Position numbers and translations under genes: made by a program
Origin: Lutraria lutraria
Taxonomy: Eukaryota; Mollusca; Bivalvia; Venerida; Mactridae
Direction: 5' to 3'
DNA length: 64,000 nt
Assembly (NCBI GenBank): GCA_964023205.1
Contig: OZ026844.1
Span: forward strand, 25,704,934 to 25,768,933
Shown here: one piece after another, positions 44,491-58,200 of the stretch
Layout: each line of letters begins with the position of its first letter
How positions within the stretch are numbered: position 1 is the stretch's first letter
The notes under the pieces: generated by a model
What the model was told of the DNA's origin: nothing
The model's database searches: none
The model's input: only the letters and a program-made list of their open reading frames with translations

Positions 44491-46145
44491 TGTTATAGTC
44501 ACTACATTAACCAGATCCAATAATATCTTGGAGAAATTACACAATACAAGTAAGATGATTAGATTTATACTATTTTAATCCAGTAGACGTTTCATGCCAC
44601 CGAGATACAAATACAGGCAAATTGTTCAAGTAAATTTTACAATTTATTCAAGTTATATATACATTCATTTATATTTAAACTACTCATTTATTTACAATGT
44701 ATTTACAAATGAAATACCTCATAAAAATATCAGTTTCACTTAAAAAATTCAGCACATGAAGAAATGAACACACTCAAGATTTTAATACATATATAAATAG
44801 ACTATTTGTTGAAACAAGACATTCAATTGTATTGAACAAATCTATATCTATGGAGACTATGACAAAACTGCTCTAAGTCAATACAATTCAATAACCTGAA
44901 GTGGTAGCATGATGCCATCAAATAATTAAAGTTGACAATGTTGGTATATTGTCCATAATTTCAATATTTAAGAATTACAAGACTACCGGTATGTGGAATT
45001 GAAATTATAACTGTGATTAAAACTAATCTTTATTTTCAGAACAGCTGAAATAACTACATTATTATCTCTGTTCACTTGGTGCAACCAACACTTCTTTTAC
45101 CAGCAGTGGTGAAAAAGGTCACATTAATCAAATTATAAATATACATTTGCATTGCTAATTTCAATCCCAACTTATCTTAAGCTCAACACTGGTTACTGGT
45201 AAATGAATTTGGACAAGCACAAATTTTGCAAAATTTTCATTTACATGAAAGAAAGAAAAATAATCAGAGGCATACAATTTATATGACAATAGCACTTCCT
45301 ATATACATGCCCTCAACTTCAAGTAAAGTTAATCAAAGTAAGTAGTTAAGTACAGAAGCCAGAGATCAATTTTGAGCGAAATAACCGTATCATATAAGAT
45401 GACACAAAAAAAATATCTGGCATCAAACATTTTTGTCAGAATCTTATACTAGCTAACTTTAACTAAGTTCTATATAATGAATCATTATATGTTGCAGTTT
45501 TAAGTATTGAATTATTTTTTATCAACACATTAGGTAGCAATCAATGGTGCATACAATGTACTTATTTTACTATACATACATCCAAATCTGAACATAAAGC
45601 TGCCACTGAAAATTATACACAAACAACATTACAAACAAATATTGCCATAAGATAAGACACAAGTTCAATTGAAACTAATCTTACATGATAAGTTATAAAA
45701 TACAAAAGTAAAAACATGAAATGACAAAAAGACTAATAATAAATAAACACAGCAATAGGATACATATAATCATATTTAGTACAATACAAAATCATGCACC
45801 AACAATAACATATCAGATCTAGAACAAAAACAAACATTAACAACTATGCATTAAAAATAATTGTTTTCATCATCTATAAATGTATCAATAATATAAATAC
45901 AAATGTATGTGATACTCTGTGTCAGGAGTGAGGAAAACTTCAACAGAAGTTCAAGAAGCAGCTTTCAATAAATACATACGGCATGCTTGACAAAAGACTT
46001 GGAATCTAAATAGGGTCAAGATGTGAAAGAAGATGCAAAGATTCAAATATACATAACTCCCAATACCTGTAGATGTCATATAGAGAAATAAACCCAAGGC
46101 CCTTAAACTGCACCAAAATATGTGATAACAACCAAAACTAGAACT
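44491..46145. other. AT-rich stretch between convergent gene ends, no gene seen
   Basis: Only chance ORFs. It could be the distal 3' UTR of PHF8 (minus strand) or intergenic sequence. No defined repeat ends are seen. Confidence 0.4.
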
Positions 46146-46626
46146 ATCACTAAAGGTGATGAATACCCCCAGATGCTGCCTTGACACAGTTGTTGCTTAG
46201 AAATATCCTGTCTTTTTGTAAAATTTGACCATTTTTCGAGTGAAAAATCTTCAATAGCGAGTTTAAAATATCTTTAAAGGTAGTAATAGTATACATTTTC
46301 AGTTAGCGAGTTGAGTGGCCCACACGTTGCACTATATATGAGTTAAATATTTTGTACTGCACTGCAATAACATGGAAGTTTATAACACGCGTTGTAAAAT
46401 TCGGATTGTCGAAGTTCTTTCCCTTCTATATATATATGGGTTACATGGAGAATTTTTTTTTTCGTGACAAACCCCTTTGCTGATCACTTCTGTGAAGTTT
46501 CATTGAAATACTGTCAGTAGTTGCTGAGAAATTGTCCGGACAAATTGTGTCTACAGACGCATGGACCGACCGACCGTCAAGCGTGAATCCAATATAGCCC
46601 CCATATATTTCATATCTGGGGGTGTA
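46146..46626 (+). repeat. Hairpin-ended repeat, AACTATCACTAAAGGTGAT family (short copy)
   Basis: Shares its first ~50 bp (ATCACTAAAGGTGATGAATA, CCCCCAGATGCTGCCTTGAC) and last ~90 bp (CTACAGACGCATGGACCGAC, CCCCCATATATTTCATATCT, GGGGGTGTAAT) with 59437-60592. The middle is a different sequence. Confidence 0.75.
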
Positions 46627-47487
46627 ATCATGTAGTTCACCAAGAAATAGCCATTGATGCTGGAGGAAAGGGTATACTCTAGTTCACGGAGAAATACCCG
46701 GTTATTATTTCATTTAAAATTTTGTTCATCCAATTAAGGTCAATTCAAAGGTGAGCAATATGGATAAATCTATATTCTATCAAGTTAAATACAGACATCA
46801 ATAGGCCATCCTAAACAAAAAGAACACACATAAGCTGAATATCTTACAAAAAGTAAATGTAATGAACAAAATAATAATACACATGTACAAAAACTACAGT
46901 GTTTAATTAGCTGCAATCTAACTACAGTAATTATTTTTAGTATTATTAATTAAAGGGGCATGCCCAGGAACTGCTGTGTCTATTTTTTTCATTTACCAAA
47001 AATGTCTTTGTCACTTGTAAAACCAATTATTACCGAAAAGTCAAAGAAGAATGTGCGTTGAAAAATGACCCTATAATACGCGCGCCGGTATTTATATGTC
47101 GGTTTGAATAAAAGGCTGTAAGCCTTTTATTGACGACAATGATATTTCCTATTGGTCTGAGAGTTTAACTGAGCATGTGTGCTGCCTTTCAAGTGAACAT
47201 AACACGAGCAATACTTACCATTTCAGTTTGTTGACATTTTTCCACGATGTTTTCAGTTTTGACAGATACCGAAAGGGTCGAGTTGTGAAAAAAATGACGA
47301 ATAATTCTGAGGCCGAAATCGGCATGTTTGGTAAATCTTGAAATGTGTATTTTGAGTAAACTAGCGGGATATTTTGTAAATATTTTACAGGGCTTTCATT
47401 AATTGATTAGGGCATTAAAATGATACCAATTTGATTGCTATTCGAGACCCTTCAGTTCCAGGGCATGCCCCTTTAATTTCTGGTATA

Positions 47488-47657
47488 CAGTAAAACCTAT
47501 GAACAAAGGCCACCCTGGGAAATACAGAGTATGGCCTTTATTAACAAGTGACCTTTACTTGGAAGTCATTTTGTTCTAAATAATGAATGGCGCTTTATAA
47601 AATAACCTGTGGCCTTAATTTGAAGGAGATCTCAAACACAGGTTTAGCTGTACATAT
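47488..47657. mobile_element. Small foldback element, AAAGGCCACC family
   Basis: Ends TACAGTAAAACCTATGAACA and ACACAGGTTTAGCTGTA; internal TGGCCTTTATT. Relative of 69-346 and of 49296-49462. 46627-47487 and 47658-47929 hold no gene I can support. Confidence 0.6.
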
Positions 47658-47929
47658 ATTTGTTAAGTATAGTTAGGTCACAACAAGCTGTAAACATTTT
47701 TTATGAGACAATATTCTATGATAACATTTAAACCACATAACAATTAATACTCTCTTTGAATAAACATTCTGACTAGATGTTAATGCAAAACCTAATACCA
47801 TAATACATTACTGGTATGTTTATGCAAGTCCACAATGACTAGGGACAACACATATTCTAATGAGCGATAGGTTGACAGTACACTTAAATATAAAAATCAC
47901 TATTACTGATACAGACAGAAGTCTCTTGC

Positions 47930-48300
47930 ATGAAAAAAAGTGTTTGTGAAACACTAATGCCCCCTAAAGGCCAACTGGATCGTAAGACCTTGACCTTTGA
48001 TGTATTAAACTTAAAATCAATAGGGGACATCTACACGCAAAGACCCACCTCCAAACTAAGTAAGAGGACCTCATTGGTTGGCAAGATTTTTGTGTTGAGT
48101 CACTGTGACCTTGACCTTTGATTTATAAGACCTCAAAATCAATAGCGGGCATCTACACGTGATGACCAACCTCCCAACCAAATCTGAGGAGCTTAGGTCC
48201 AAATGTTCTCTAGTTATTGCCTGGACAAGGTTTAGTTACGGACGGACCAACCGACATATGCAAAGGAAATATACCCCCTTTCCTTCTAAAGGGGGATAAT
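47930..48300 (+). repeat. Hairpin-ended repeat, AAGTGTTTGTGAAACACT family
   Basis: The left hairpin AGTGTTTGTGAAACACT is followed by AATGCCCCCTAAAGGCC; two core units contain GTGACCTTGACCTTTGAT and CATCTACACG; the right end is ATACCCCCTT...AAAGGGGGATAATAA. A second copy is at 62945-63425. It accounts for the ORF here. Confidence 0.78.
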
Positions 48301-49186
48301 AAATAATAATATAAATCAAATTGATGTCATGATTAATGTTTTAAAAGGTCATGAAATGATAGTTATTTGTTTATTTGGATTGAACGTCATTTTTCAATGA
48401 CTTCAGGTAAATACAGCGGCTGATTCACCTGGCATATTTTCCTGGACGGTATTTTAACTGGACTAACTTATCCTACCACTCGGAACTTCTTGGTGACTTC
48501 TCATGTGGGGAAAATCTACTTTAGTGTCAAATTTTCATGGATGGTTATGCCTAGACCAGGAAAATGAAATGCTTACATTACTGGCCATAGAGAATCATTA
48601 AACAAAAGGTTAACTGTACATTTAATACAAAACAATTACGTATTTTCACCCAAATTTCATAGGAAAACAAAACAATAACAACACACTAAATTTCTAACTT
48701 GCTATTTAAAATGTCTCATCGTAATCTACGTGTTCATTGAGGTTTTAATAAGTTGCAAAGATAAACTGACCAATTTGCAAATAAGTATGTCAAATGATAA
48801 AAATTAGAACAGTGAAATTAAATGATATATCATTTCAAACAACGTAAACTTTTAAAACTTGCATTTTTTGGTGCACCTTACACATTTTAGACATGCTAAT
48901 ATTTTGCTTTCATGAAAACTATTCATCAGGAATAAATAATACCTTTATGTAATTATAGGTAATACACATGATTTAAAATATATCATAAATTACATGAACA
49001 GTAACTTCTGAACATAACCAAGATATGAAATGTGCCAAAAATCTTTGGTTTCTAGCACACAGAATTAATGAATACTGGTCTTAAGAACAGATGAACAGGA
49101 CCGTTTTATATCTTAAATCATAAAATACAACATATAAAATGCAAACATGTCTGAGTGTTAAGTGCTAAACTTAAAAAGAAGCTTTT

Positions 49187-49269
49187 TCAATGCATGCCCA
49201 TCTTATGAATCTTCAGTATTTTTCCTAATCTTTGTTTTGCAGTAGCTTCACCTTTCTTAGGTTTCTTCC
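49187..49269 (-). CDS. PHF8: PHF8 last coding exon
   Basis: Acceptor TTTCAG|GG completes an Arg codon, then KKPKKGEATAKQRLGKILKI and HKMGMH, stop TGA. The KK.ATAKQRLG.ILKIH motif is the signature end of PHF2/PHF8/KDM7A. The 3' UTR runs leftward; its end is not identified. Confidence 0.93.
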
Positions 49270-52200
49270 CTGAAATTAAAAAAAATGTCGATACATGTAC
49301 AGTCCAATCTGTGGACAAAGGCCACCCCTAGGAAAGACATAAATGTGGCTTTGATTGACAGGTTGTCCTTATTCAGAAGTAATTTTATTCTAAACAATTA
49401 ATGACAGTTTTTAAAAGAACAGCCTAAATCACAGGTGACTGTTAACACAGGTTTGACTTAATATAAAAGTTTCATACTTGTTTTACAGACATAATGCTAA
49501 TTAACTTACCAAAAATACTTAATAACTACGATAGGTTATCACAAGATCTAATACGAGACATTAAAAACAGACATAAAAAAGCAAGATAATCTTCCGAAAA
49601 GTTATTCTACCCGCCTCCGTGGTTGAGTGGTTAAGGTCGCCGACTTTAAATCACTGTAACCTCTCATTGATAGAGGTCGTGGGTTCAAGCACCGCTACCG
49701 ACCATGTCTCTTTATGTGAGAAAGTAGGCAGTTGCTTACAGAGGATGGGAGTCAAGTACTGGTTCTTCCCAGGAACAATGCTTAGGTGAACTGTTCACCT
49801 CATATGACTCTGACTATTGAAAAGGGGCGTAAAACTCAATACAGTAAAACCCCGATTATCCGAAATTGTCGGGACCAAAAAATTACTTTGGATAATCCGG
49901 GATTTCGGATAATCGAGGGTAAGGGAAATCTAGACAGTTGTAAGAAAATAAAGGGAGATCACTTCCAAATATATGGCATACATGTACGGATATAAAAACA
50001 ACAAAATTAATGCGTTATAATTCATATTTTATTTACAAAAAAAACAACAGATAAACATGTGTATGTTCAACGTAAAAACAAATGTATGAGTAGTTTGTAC
50101 CATAATTAATTCATAAAAGTTATGAGGATCCCAAAGTGAAAGTATGAATACAAAATACCCATGTAACAAACCACATTAATCCATGAAGTGAATTATACAT
50201 GTGATCTAGAATAAGCACACTGTTTAAATAAATTACAAACAGAAATAAAAATCCAACGCGAAATTTCATTTTATTGCTACAGTCACATACACGAACGTCA
50301 CACAAATCGTTGTCGTCCTGAGATATCTTTGCTTATCGAGCTTGTACTCATTTTCCGACAATGGAATGATTTTGAAATCGTGTGCCAGTAATTTATATTG
50401 GTCATGTGTATTGTTTGTCAATTTTACAAACTTCAAAAAATAAAATGAACATCTTTAATGTTAGTTGCTCATTACAGTCAAATTATGATGCAATTCATAA
50501 ATCATGCGAAAAACAAAAGGTTGAATGAGTCTGTATCGTTATAGGCTAATTTTGTACCCATTATTGCAAACAACGATCCAAATGAACAATCCTTTGTTCA
50601 CAATGGTTTGAGTATATGTTGTTCACACCTTTTGACATGTTAAAGAAATCCTACAATGAACTTGTCTGATTGATCAGAGTTAATTACGACTTCGGATAAC
50701 AGGTGTGAAAATACGCCTTCGGATGATTGTGGGGACCCGACCTGTTTATCACTTCGGATAAGCCATGGTATTCAGATTAGACAATTCTGATAATCAAGGT
50801 TTATTTACATTGAAATATACAGAGGGAAAATCGGGACTGAAATTTCATTTTGGATAAGACGAGGTTTTCGGATAATCCGAGTTCGGATAATCGGGGTTTT
50901 ACTGTATAAACAAAAGAAAAAGTTTTTCTAATCTAACTAATAGCCAGAATATTTAAAATGTTAATAAAATTAAATCCTCCATTACTAAATAAAAACAACA
51001 ATAATAGTTTACTTACGTTTCAATGCGTTATCAGATAATGAACCACCAACTTTTACACCTGGACGGAATGCAGAACCTGTTCATTAAGAAATATACATAT
51101 CACTTAAGCTAAATTTGTACACCTAACAGTAATGCTTGTACAATTACATTTACTTCATACAGATAAATTGTTGTTATAACATGAGTAACTACAGCTGTTC
51201 TTTCTATGATACTTTGTTCCTACTTTAAACAATCTGAGTGTATTTTTTCAGTCCTTACTTAAAGTTAAGTTATATCTTAATTTCCAAAGTTGATAGTAAC
51301 CATCACATGTATGATAATTGTGTTCAACACAGAAATCAAATTTGTGAACAATTTCATGGCGACAAGGGTTTACGCATACGGAATCAGAACTCACGCCATT
51401 GAAATTTAGTAAGTGGTCTAACTGTTTACACTAATCTGACAAAGTACAAATGATATTGTTGATGATTCTGTTGATTACGGACTCTTAATATACACAGAAG
51501 TTCCGCGCAATAGGTTATAAAACAATCCTTACTGTTTATAAAAACTTGAAGGGTCTTTTTTGTCGCGACCGGGTGTTTATTTCTGCATGTTTTGACTGGC
51601 AGTATACGTTGGAGAACTTTGCATGACAAAAAAACGCACTGGCAGTATGCGTAAACCTTTGTCACCATGAATTTCTTTACAATATAGATATATTTATCAA
51701 CAGACTGTAAATATACCTGAATGAGTGGGTGACAGAAATGAACTAGAAGAACCAGCTATGGCATCTAAATCTAACTTAGGCTTCTTCTTGTATGGACGTT
51801 TCACTTTCTGAAATAAACAAATGCCATTATAAATTACACATTATTTCAAACTTTAAATAATGACATTTATTTTTATGGAAAATACTTTGTTTTGGAATTT
51901 CCCTATAGAGTACTTGTTTACATTTTTTGATACATCTGGGTCACCTCTGTCTCAGTTTGGGTCCATTGCATAAGCTTTAATATGCCTTTTTGAATAGATT
52001 GGGGAGCCAGACCTTGGTTCCCTGTCCACATATTACAACTTCTCATTAGGTATAAAGGGAACCAATACTCGGGAAATTCCTTTCCAACTTTACTCTTCCC
52101 AAGTGTGCACACTATTTTTTAGAGGTATTAAATCTAACAAGAAACGCGGCAATGCCACGAAATCAGGTTTTCCAAGGCTTTTAATACCACAGTACTCTAG

Positions 52201-55200
52201 AATCCTTCGCTAAGGCTTCATCAGTGGTTCAGTTTCCAGTGCTACTAATAAGTTAACATAGACCTTTAACCTACTGGCAAAGAATCCAATCCCAAGCTTG
52301 GTTTCTATGTAAGCTACCTCCACACAAAATTTCATCGCAATGTCTAAATCCTTAATTAAGTTATTCAGCGGAAACTGATTTTCTATTTTTAGAAACAGTG
52401 ACCATGACCAAACTGACCCCAAATACAATTTCAAGCTAAGCTTTCATGCAAGGTTGTTAAATACCCAGTTGAGTCAAGATTAGTCATTCCAAACTTAAGT
52501 AATTGCCTGGAAACTGATTTCTATATTTAGTAACAGTGACCTTGACCCTACTGGCCCTTAATTCAATACAAAGCATGGACTGGATGTAAGCTACCAACAC
52601 ACAAAATTGCTTCGCAATATCTCAATCCTTACTTAAGTTATTGACCAGAAACTGACTTTCTATTTTTAGTAACATTGACCTTGACCTTACTGAACCTAGA
52701 TGCAATTCAAAAGCATGGACTGCATGTAAGCTACCTACACACAAAATTTAATCGCAATATCTTAATCCTTGATTAAGTTATCCACTGAAAGCTGATTTTC
52801 TAATTTCGTACAGTGACCTTCAGTTTTTGGATATTACAAATATGCTTGACCATCTCTTGCCTGGATGAATTAATGCTGGACAGACCCACTTGTTGCCTTA
52901 GACAAACTAAAGTGGGTCTGCTTACTTTTTTCGCGGCCGTTAATCATCCGCTACATAATGTACTTTGTGTAAATAAGATAATGCATTATATGTATTACTA
53001 AAAGCATTATATTCCTTAGCACGAACTTGTGTTGTAAGTAAATTATATTATCTTGCAATATTGTGTTTGTTATATTTTAATTATAAAATAATAAGTTAAT
53101 ACTTATGTTAACACTTATATAGGCTTAAATTCAGGCTATATATTATTATCATTATGTATATTATACTTAATTACCGTTCGCAATAGGCCATGAATTTAAT
53201 TTCTATGTTAACAAACAGTCCACTTTACAAGCCAACAATGTATTTACCATTATAAACTGTATCTACATGCATAATAAAATTGTTCAGTGATTTTGGATGT
53301 TCCAATTGAAATGTGCACATTGAATATTTAACAACTGTTATCAACAAAGTGTCAGGTCACAAAATATGCCTGTCAAAAGGTTTGGGATACTTTGAGTGGC
53401 AAATTATATATTCTTTTTTTGAAAATAAGCAACATTTGTCAAAAATGCCGATTGTCAATGAACATAATAAAAAAGTTTGCTGAAGATCGGTTGATAATTG
53501 GTTGGACACTGAATATATAATATATACTGCATAACTCAAAAGTACCTGGGGCGATAGGGCTGGTTATCGAATTCGACTGAGATCTCTTGCCCCTAAACAT
53601 TTCCAACAAGTTTGATGAAGATCGATTAATGATTGGTCGACTTAAAGGGCGGACACTGCATTTTTAGTCAATTTTCAATGTATCAAGGGGCATAACTCAG
53701 AAGTACCTAGTGCGATAGGGATCTCATAACCATAAACATTTCCATCAAGTTTAGTGAGGGTCTGAATAAAACTGTTTGATTTAGAGGTGGACACTGTTGT
53801 GGACGCTGTCCGCCTGCCCATCAACCCACCTGCCATGGGTATTCCTATAATACGACCCGTTTTTCAAATGGGCGTATAAAAATGATCTCTTTCATTTTAT
53901 GTAAATGCACATATAAATGACAAGGATTTGACAAAGTTTTGGCTTTCTTATCTAAATAGAATATAAAACTGACGTTTCTAACTTCTTAATTTTGAAGAAC
54001 GACTTACTACACACAGCAAATGCTCAGAGGCAGACCACTATTAAAGACAGAATACATATTTGGGTGTTCTCTTAATAATAAGAAAGCTACAGTCGCTACC
54101 GCTCTTTTCAGTATTTTTATTTATGAAGAACACCAAAATTTGCACTATAACTTGTACAAGGAGTTATATATTAAGAACTTGCAGTTATATGTTACTCACA
54201 GGTGCTGAGGTAATTTTGGCAGCAGATTGTTCAAGGCTGTTTTTCACCGACTCTTTCGTCACTCCCTCTCTGTGAGATCTTTCACTTAATGGAACTGATA
54301 TATTTACACGAGCTGCAAAAAAATGGAATTCTTAAACAGACATATGAACATGGATGTCAATGGGATACAGACAGTTTCTCAACCGCCATACTGCCCGGAC
54401 TTGACTCCGTGAGACTTTGCTCTGTTTCTGAAGAGGTAGCTATGGGGGCAGGGTTTTGATAATCAACATGAACTACAGACAGGCCTCATTCTCTCTGGAC
54501 GCCAGTCCAAATGGTTTGAGAATGTGTTTCGGAAGTGTATTTAGTGCGCCGGTCGCTATTAAGTAAGGACGTTATGGCATTGAGATAATTGTAATATAAC
54601 ATTGTTGATGTTAGTGGTGTGTGTCGATGGTCACTCATGTCTTTCAAACGATGCATTGTAATTTATAAAGTATTCGTTACTTGTGCACCAAATATTGTAT
54701 GGTATTTTGTAATACATTAATCTACATGCACACACTGGCTGTTATATCGGTACAGGCCGAGTTACAGAGGCAGTGACAAAACTTTTGGATCCCCCCCTTG
54801 TAATTACCTTACACCACTGTGACTTCAAAACAAATACATACTATATTAATGTTGAAGATAATCAGTAACTTAAACATCTTTTTAAAAATTACATATCCAT
54901 AATGCATAACTATGGGTTCAAATCTCTGAAACCCAAGCTGGTAAGGGGCCCGGGGGAAAAGTTCTTGAATATTAGAATTGTTGAAGACTACAACAGCATA
55001 TATATTTGGTGCTTAGAGGCTGAAAATGACTGCTGGTGACTTGCACCCTTGCATTTCAGCTTTCAATGATTTTTCAAACAAAGTATTTACCTTTGGGGTT
55101 CCAAGTCTGATCCTTGCTAGGTTTACCATGTCCCCTCATCACCTTCTCTTGCTCATCTTCATCCATCTCTAGTGTTGGATACACTGTGACAGAATAAATT

Positions 55201-58200
55201 TGTAAACATATAATTATAGAAATACACACTGATACAAACACATTTGTAATGTTTTTTTAAACAAAATGCCCCCTGCGGGTGACCTTGACCTTAAAATGTA
55301 CAGGTCCTGTAGAGGTTGTGATGAGGAACCAACACATGAAGTTTGATTACTGTAGATTTTATAGGCAAGATTAAAGTTTGGTACAAACAGACAGACAGGC
55401 CGAAAATAATATACCCTACAATATATCGATATGGGGCATAAAAAATCTTGATAAAAAATCAGGAAGTCTTTATTTGCATTATCAAATAGAACATTTCAGT
55501 AAAAATACCAGGCCATTTCAGTTATCAACTAAGACGGGGTGATCGGTGGTCAAGTGGTAACACAATGGACTACTAAATGAAAGGTTGTGGGTGCAATTTT
55601 CGGCATTGCCTTTAGAATTTCTCAGGGATGCTTTTACAGTGACCTCATCCCAACTACCAAGCCACATATGGCATCTAGAAAAGCACAGGAAAAAGGACAA
55701 AACTTGCATCAATGCTTTACACCAGGCACCATAAAGAACCAGGAAAAAACTATTTGAAAAGAGTAGGGGTATAAATGCCCTGTTCTCCTGTCTGATCTTA
55801 TAATCCTATCTCTGGAGTGGCTCTGAAATTACCACAGCAGTCGAGAGTGCCGTTAAACAACAACTCAATAAAGAAGATACATAATTAAGAGTAAGATTGT
55901 GATGGAGATACTCAAGAATGAAATCATACCAAACTCATCATCCTGATAACATTTAGATAGTTGAGTTTCTTCATCTTCTTCAGCAAGTGCACTACGACCT
56001 TTTACTCCATGACGACGACTTTCAGCTTTTGAAAATAATTGCATTCCACTCAAGCCGCCTCGACTCATTGATAACATGCCTTGTATTGCTTCTCTCATAC
56101 TTGGTGATGGAGCTCTTCTGTAATAAGATTTGTAGTACATTAAATATTGATTTTAAATTGTAAGACTTTGTTAGCGGAAAAGGTGCGAACATTTCTTTTG
56201 TAAGTTGGAGACATAATTGGTTCGACATAGATGGTCACTTAATAGTTGAAAATATTTGGTTCGGACCGAAAATCTACTTCGATATATAAAAATATCGAGA
56301 ACCGCGAATTCGATATACATGCGTTTTTTTAATATGTAATAAGAAGGAAAAAAATCGGGACTTTATTTTTACTTCGATATAAGCGGGATTTCGATATAAG
56401 CGATTTCGATATAATGAGTTTCGACTGTGTATAAATATCATGGTTCATACAATTAGAAAAAGTTCTGGTCATTATCCCGACTTTTCCATAGCATACAAGG
56501 CAGTTTTTCCCTAAAATTTTCACCCTTAAAACTATCAAAGACATTTAATTCCAGCTATAATAAGATATAAACAAACATAAAAGAAATCAACTTTGATCTA
56601 TTACATACAACTCATAGCAAAAGTTAACATTAATTGAACAGAGAAATGTAATGGCTCATTGTTTATAAAATTCTAAACAGTTCAAAACTGTTACTGAAAA
56701 TTTAAAAATGTTGGCCTCCCCACAATCCCTAACAGTCAATCTTTGCCTCCTCTTATTATAATTAATCATAGACTTTGAGTACACATTTGATTACATTAAG
56801 CTGGAAATGGTGTTGACTGACTTTTATATACTAACATTGGCATTCAAGATGACATATAATTATGCGTTAGTCATCAATACATTGTCAAATACTTATTTCA
56901 TAATGCTATTTCAAATTGATAATGAAAATTAATGAATGTGCAAAAAATGTTTACCCAAACTATAATTTAGATAATCTAGTCTTGTAACTTTCACATTAAA
57001 ATGTTATGTCTGGTCACTTCGTTTACCAACGTATCAAAAAGCACTTACTTTGCAAAAGTGATCCACTAAGCATGTAAACACAGCTACGAGCATATATATA
57101 TATAGCATTCAATTCAATTAATTTATTGTGGCATTTAAGGCCTCCTGCCCACACACAAAATATATACATTACATAATACAATGATAGTGTACAACATATG
57201 AAACAAACAAAAGAATCATGAAAATAATGATAGAATATTGTTTCTTATCATGAACAGGTAAACAGCTTAAGTTTTGTTCCAACGCTTGTCAGACATCAAA
57301 TTATAGAATGCATTACACAAATAAGTACCAGTATGCTTTTCCTCATATATGACTAACTAATGATATCAGATATAACTGAAGCACATACATGTAATAGAAA
57401 TGAAATAGTTGTTGCTAAAATGAAGAAACTACCTAAGCCTTTTGAAAAAATCTGAAATAACAGACAGCCAAATTAGAAAATTCCCTGACAATTTGTATAC
57501 AATTTGAAATGCACTTTTCAAAATCCACTGACAATTCCACGAACAAATGCTGTTTATCCTGGACTTTTCCCCAATGCATATGAACCTAGAATATGTTTTC
57601 AAACCATTTCAACCATAATTTGACACACTTGGCTTGCAATACAAATTTGTTTTTAATCAAGCATACTTATCATTTCTTACAAAGAAGCAGACAAAATAAT
57701 AACAATACGGTAAGTATTTTGTAAGATCATCTTTATTAGGTCACTCACCATCATTGACAAAGATTTTTGCAACAAGTATTAAACATTAAGAAGGTCTGTT
57801 GAATTGGTAATTTTATCTCTAATCAATGTTACCTGACACGTATGCCGAAAGTTGATAAAACATTATGAATTCAGAAAAAAGTTTATGTTTACTTGAGAAA
57901 GATATAAACTCAAGTGTTTCATTACTTTTCAGTTGATGTCAATGAGTAAAGTCTGGACTTATATTAATACATGGGTGAAAGTTGAAAACTTATACTTACT
58001 CCATGTCTTCATCAACAGTAAAAGCCGTCTCAGTACCATATCCACTTGCTTCAAGAATATCTGCAATACTGCCATTTAATCCTCCTCTAATAGTAGGAAT
58101 ATTTCTCCGAAGTTCCTGCTCGAGACTAGATTCACCAGTTCCAGCACTTAGAGGCTCAACCTTGCCAATAGTAGAAGGAGCAAGACTTAAGGCTGATTGG

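Noticed and set aside
49609..49690. Possible tRNA gene
   Set aside because: Box A and box B are recognisable, but the cloverleaf stems do not pair and the sequence continues into a repeated body found elsewhere, so it is a SINE.
54060..54275. Plus-strand ORF overlapping 54200-54312
   Set aside because: Antisense shadow of the hidden PHF8 exon.
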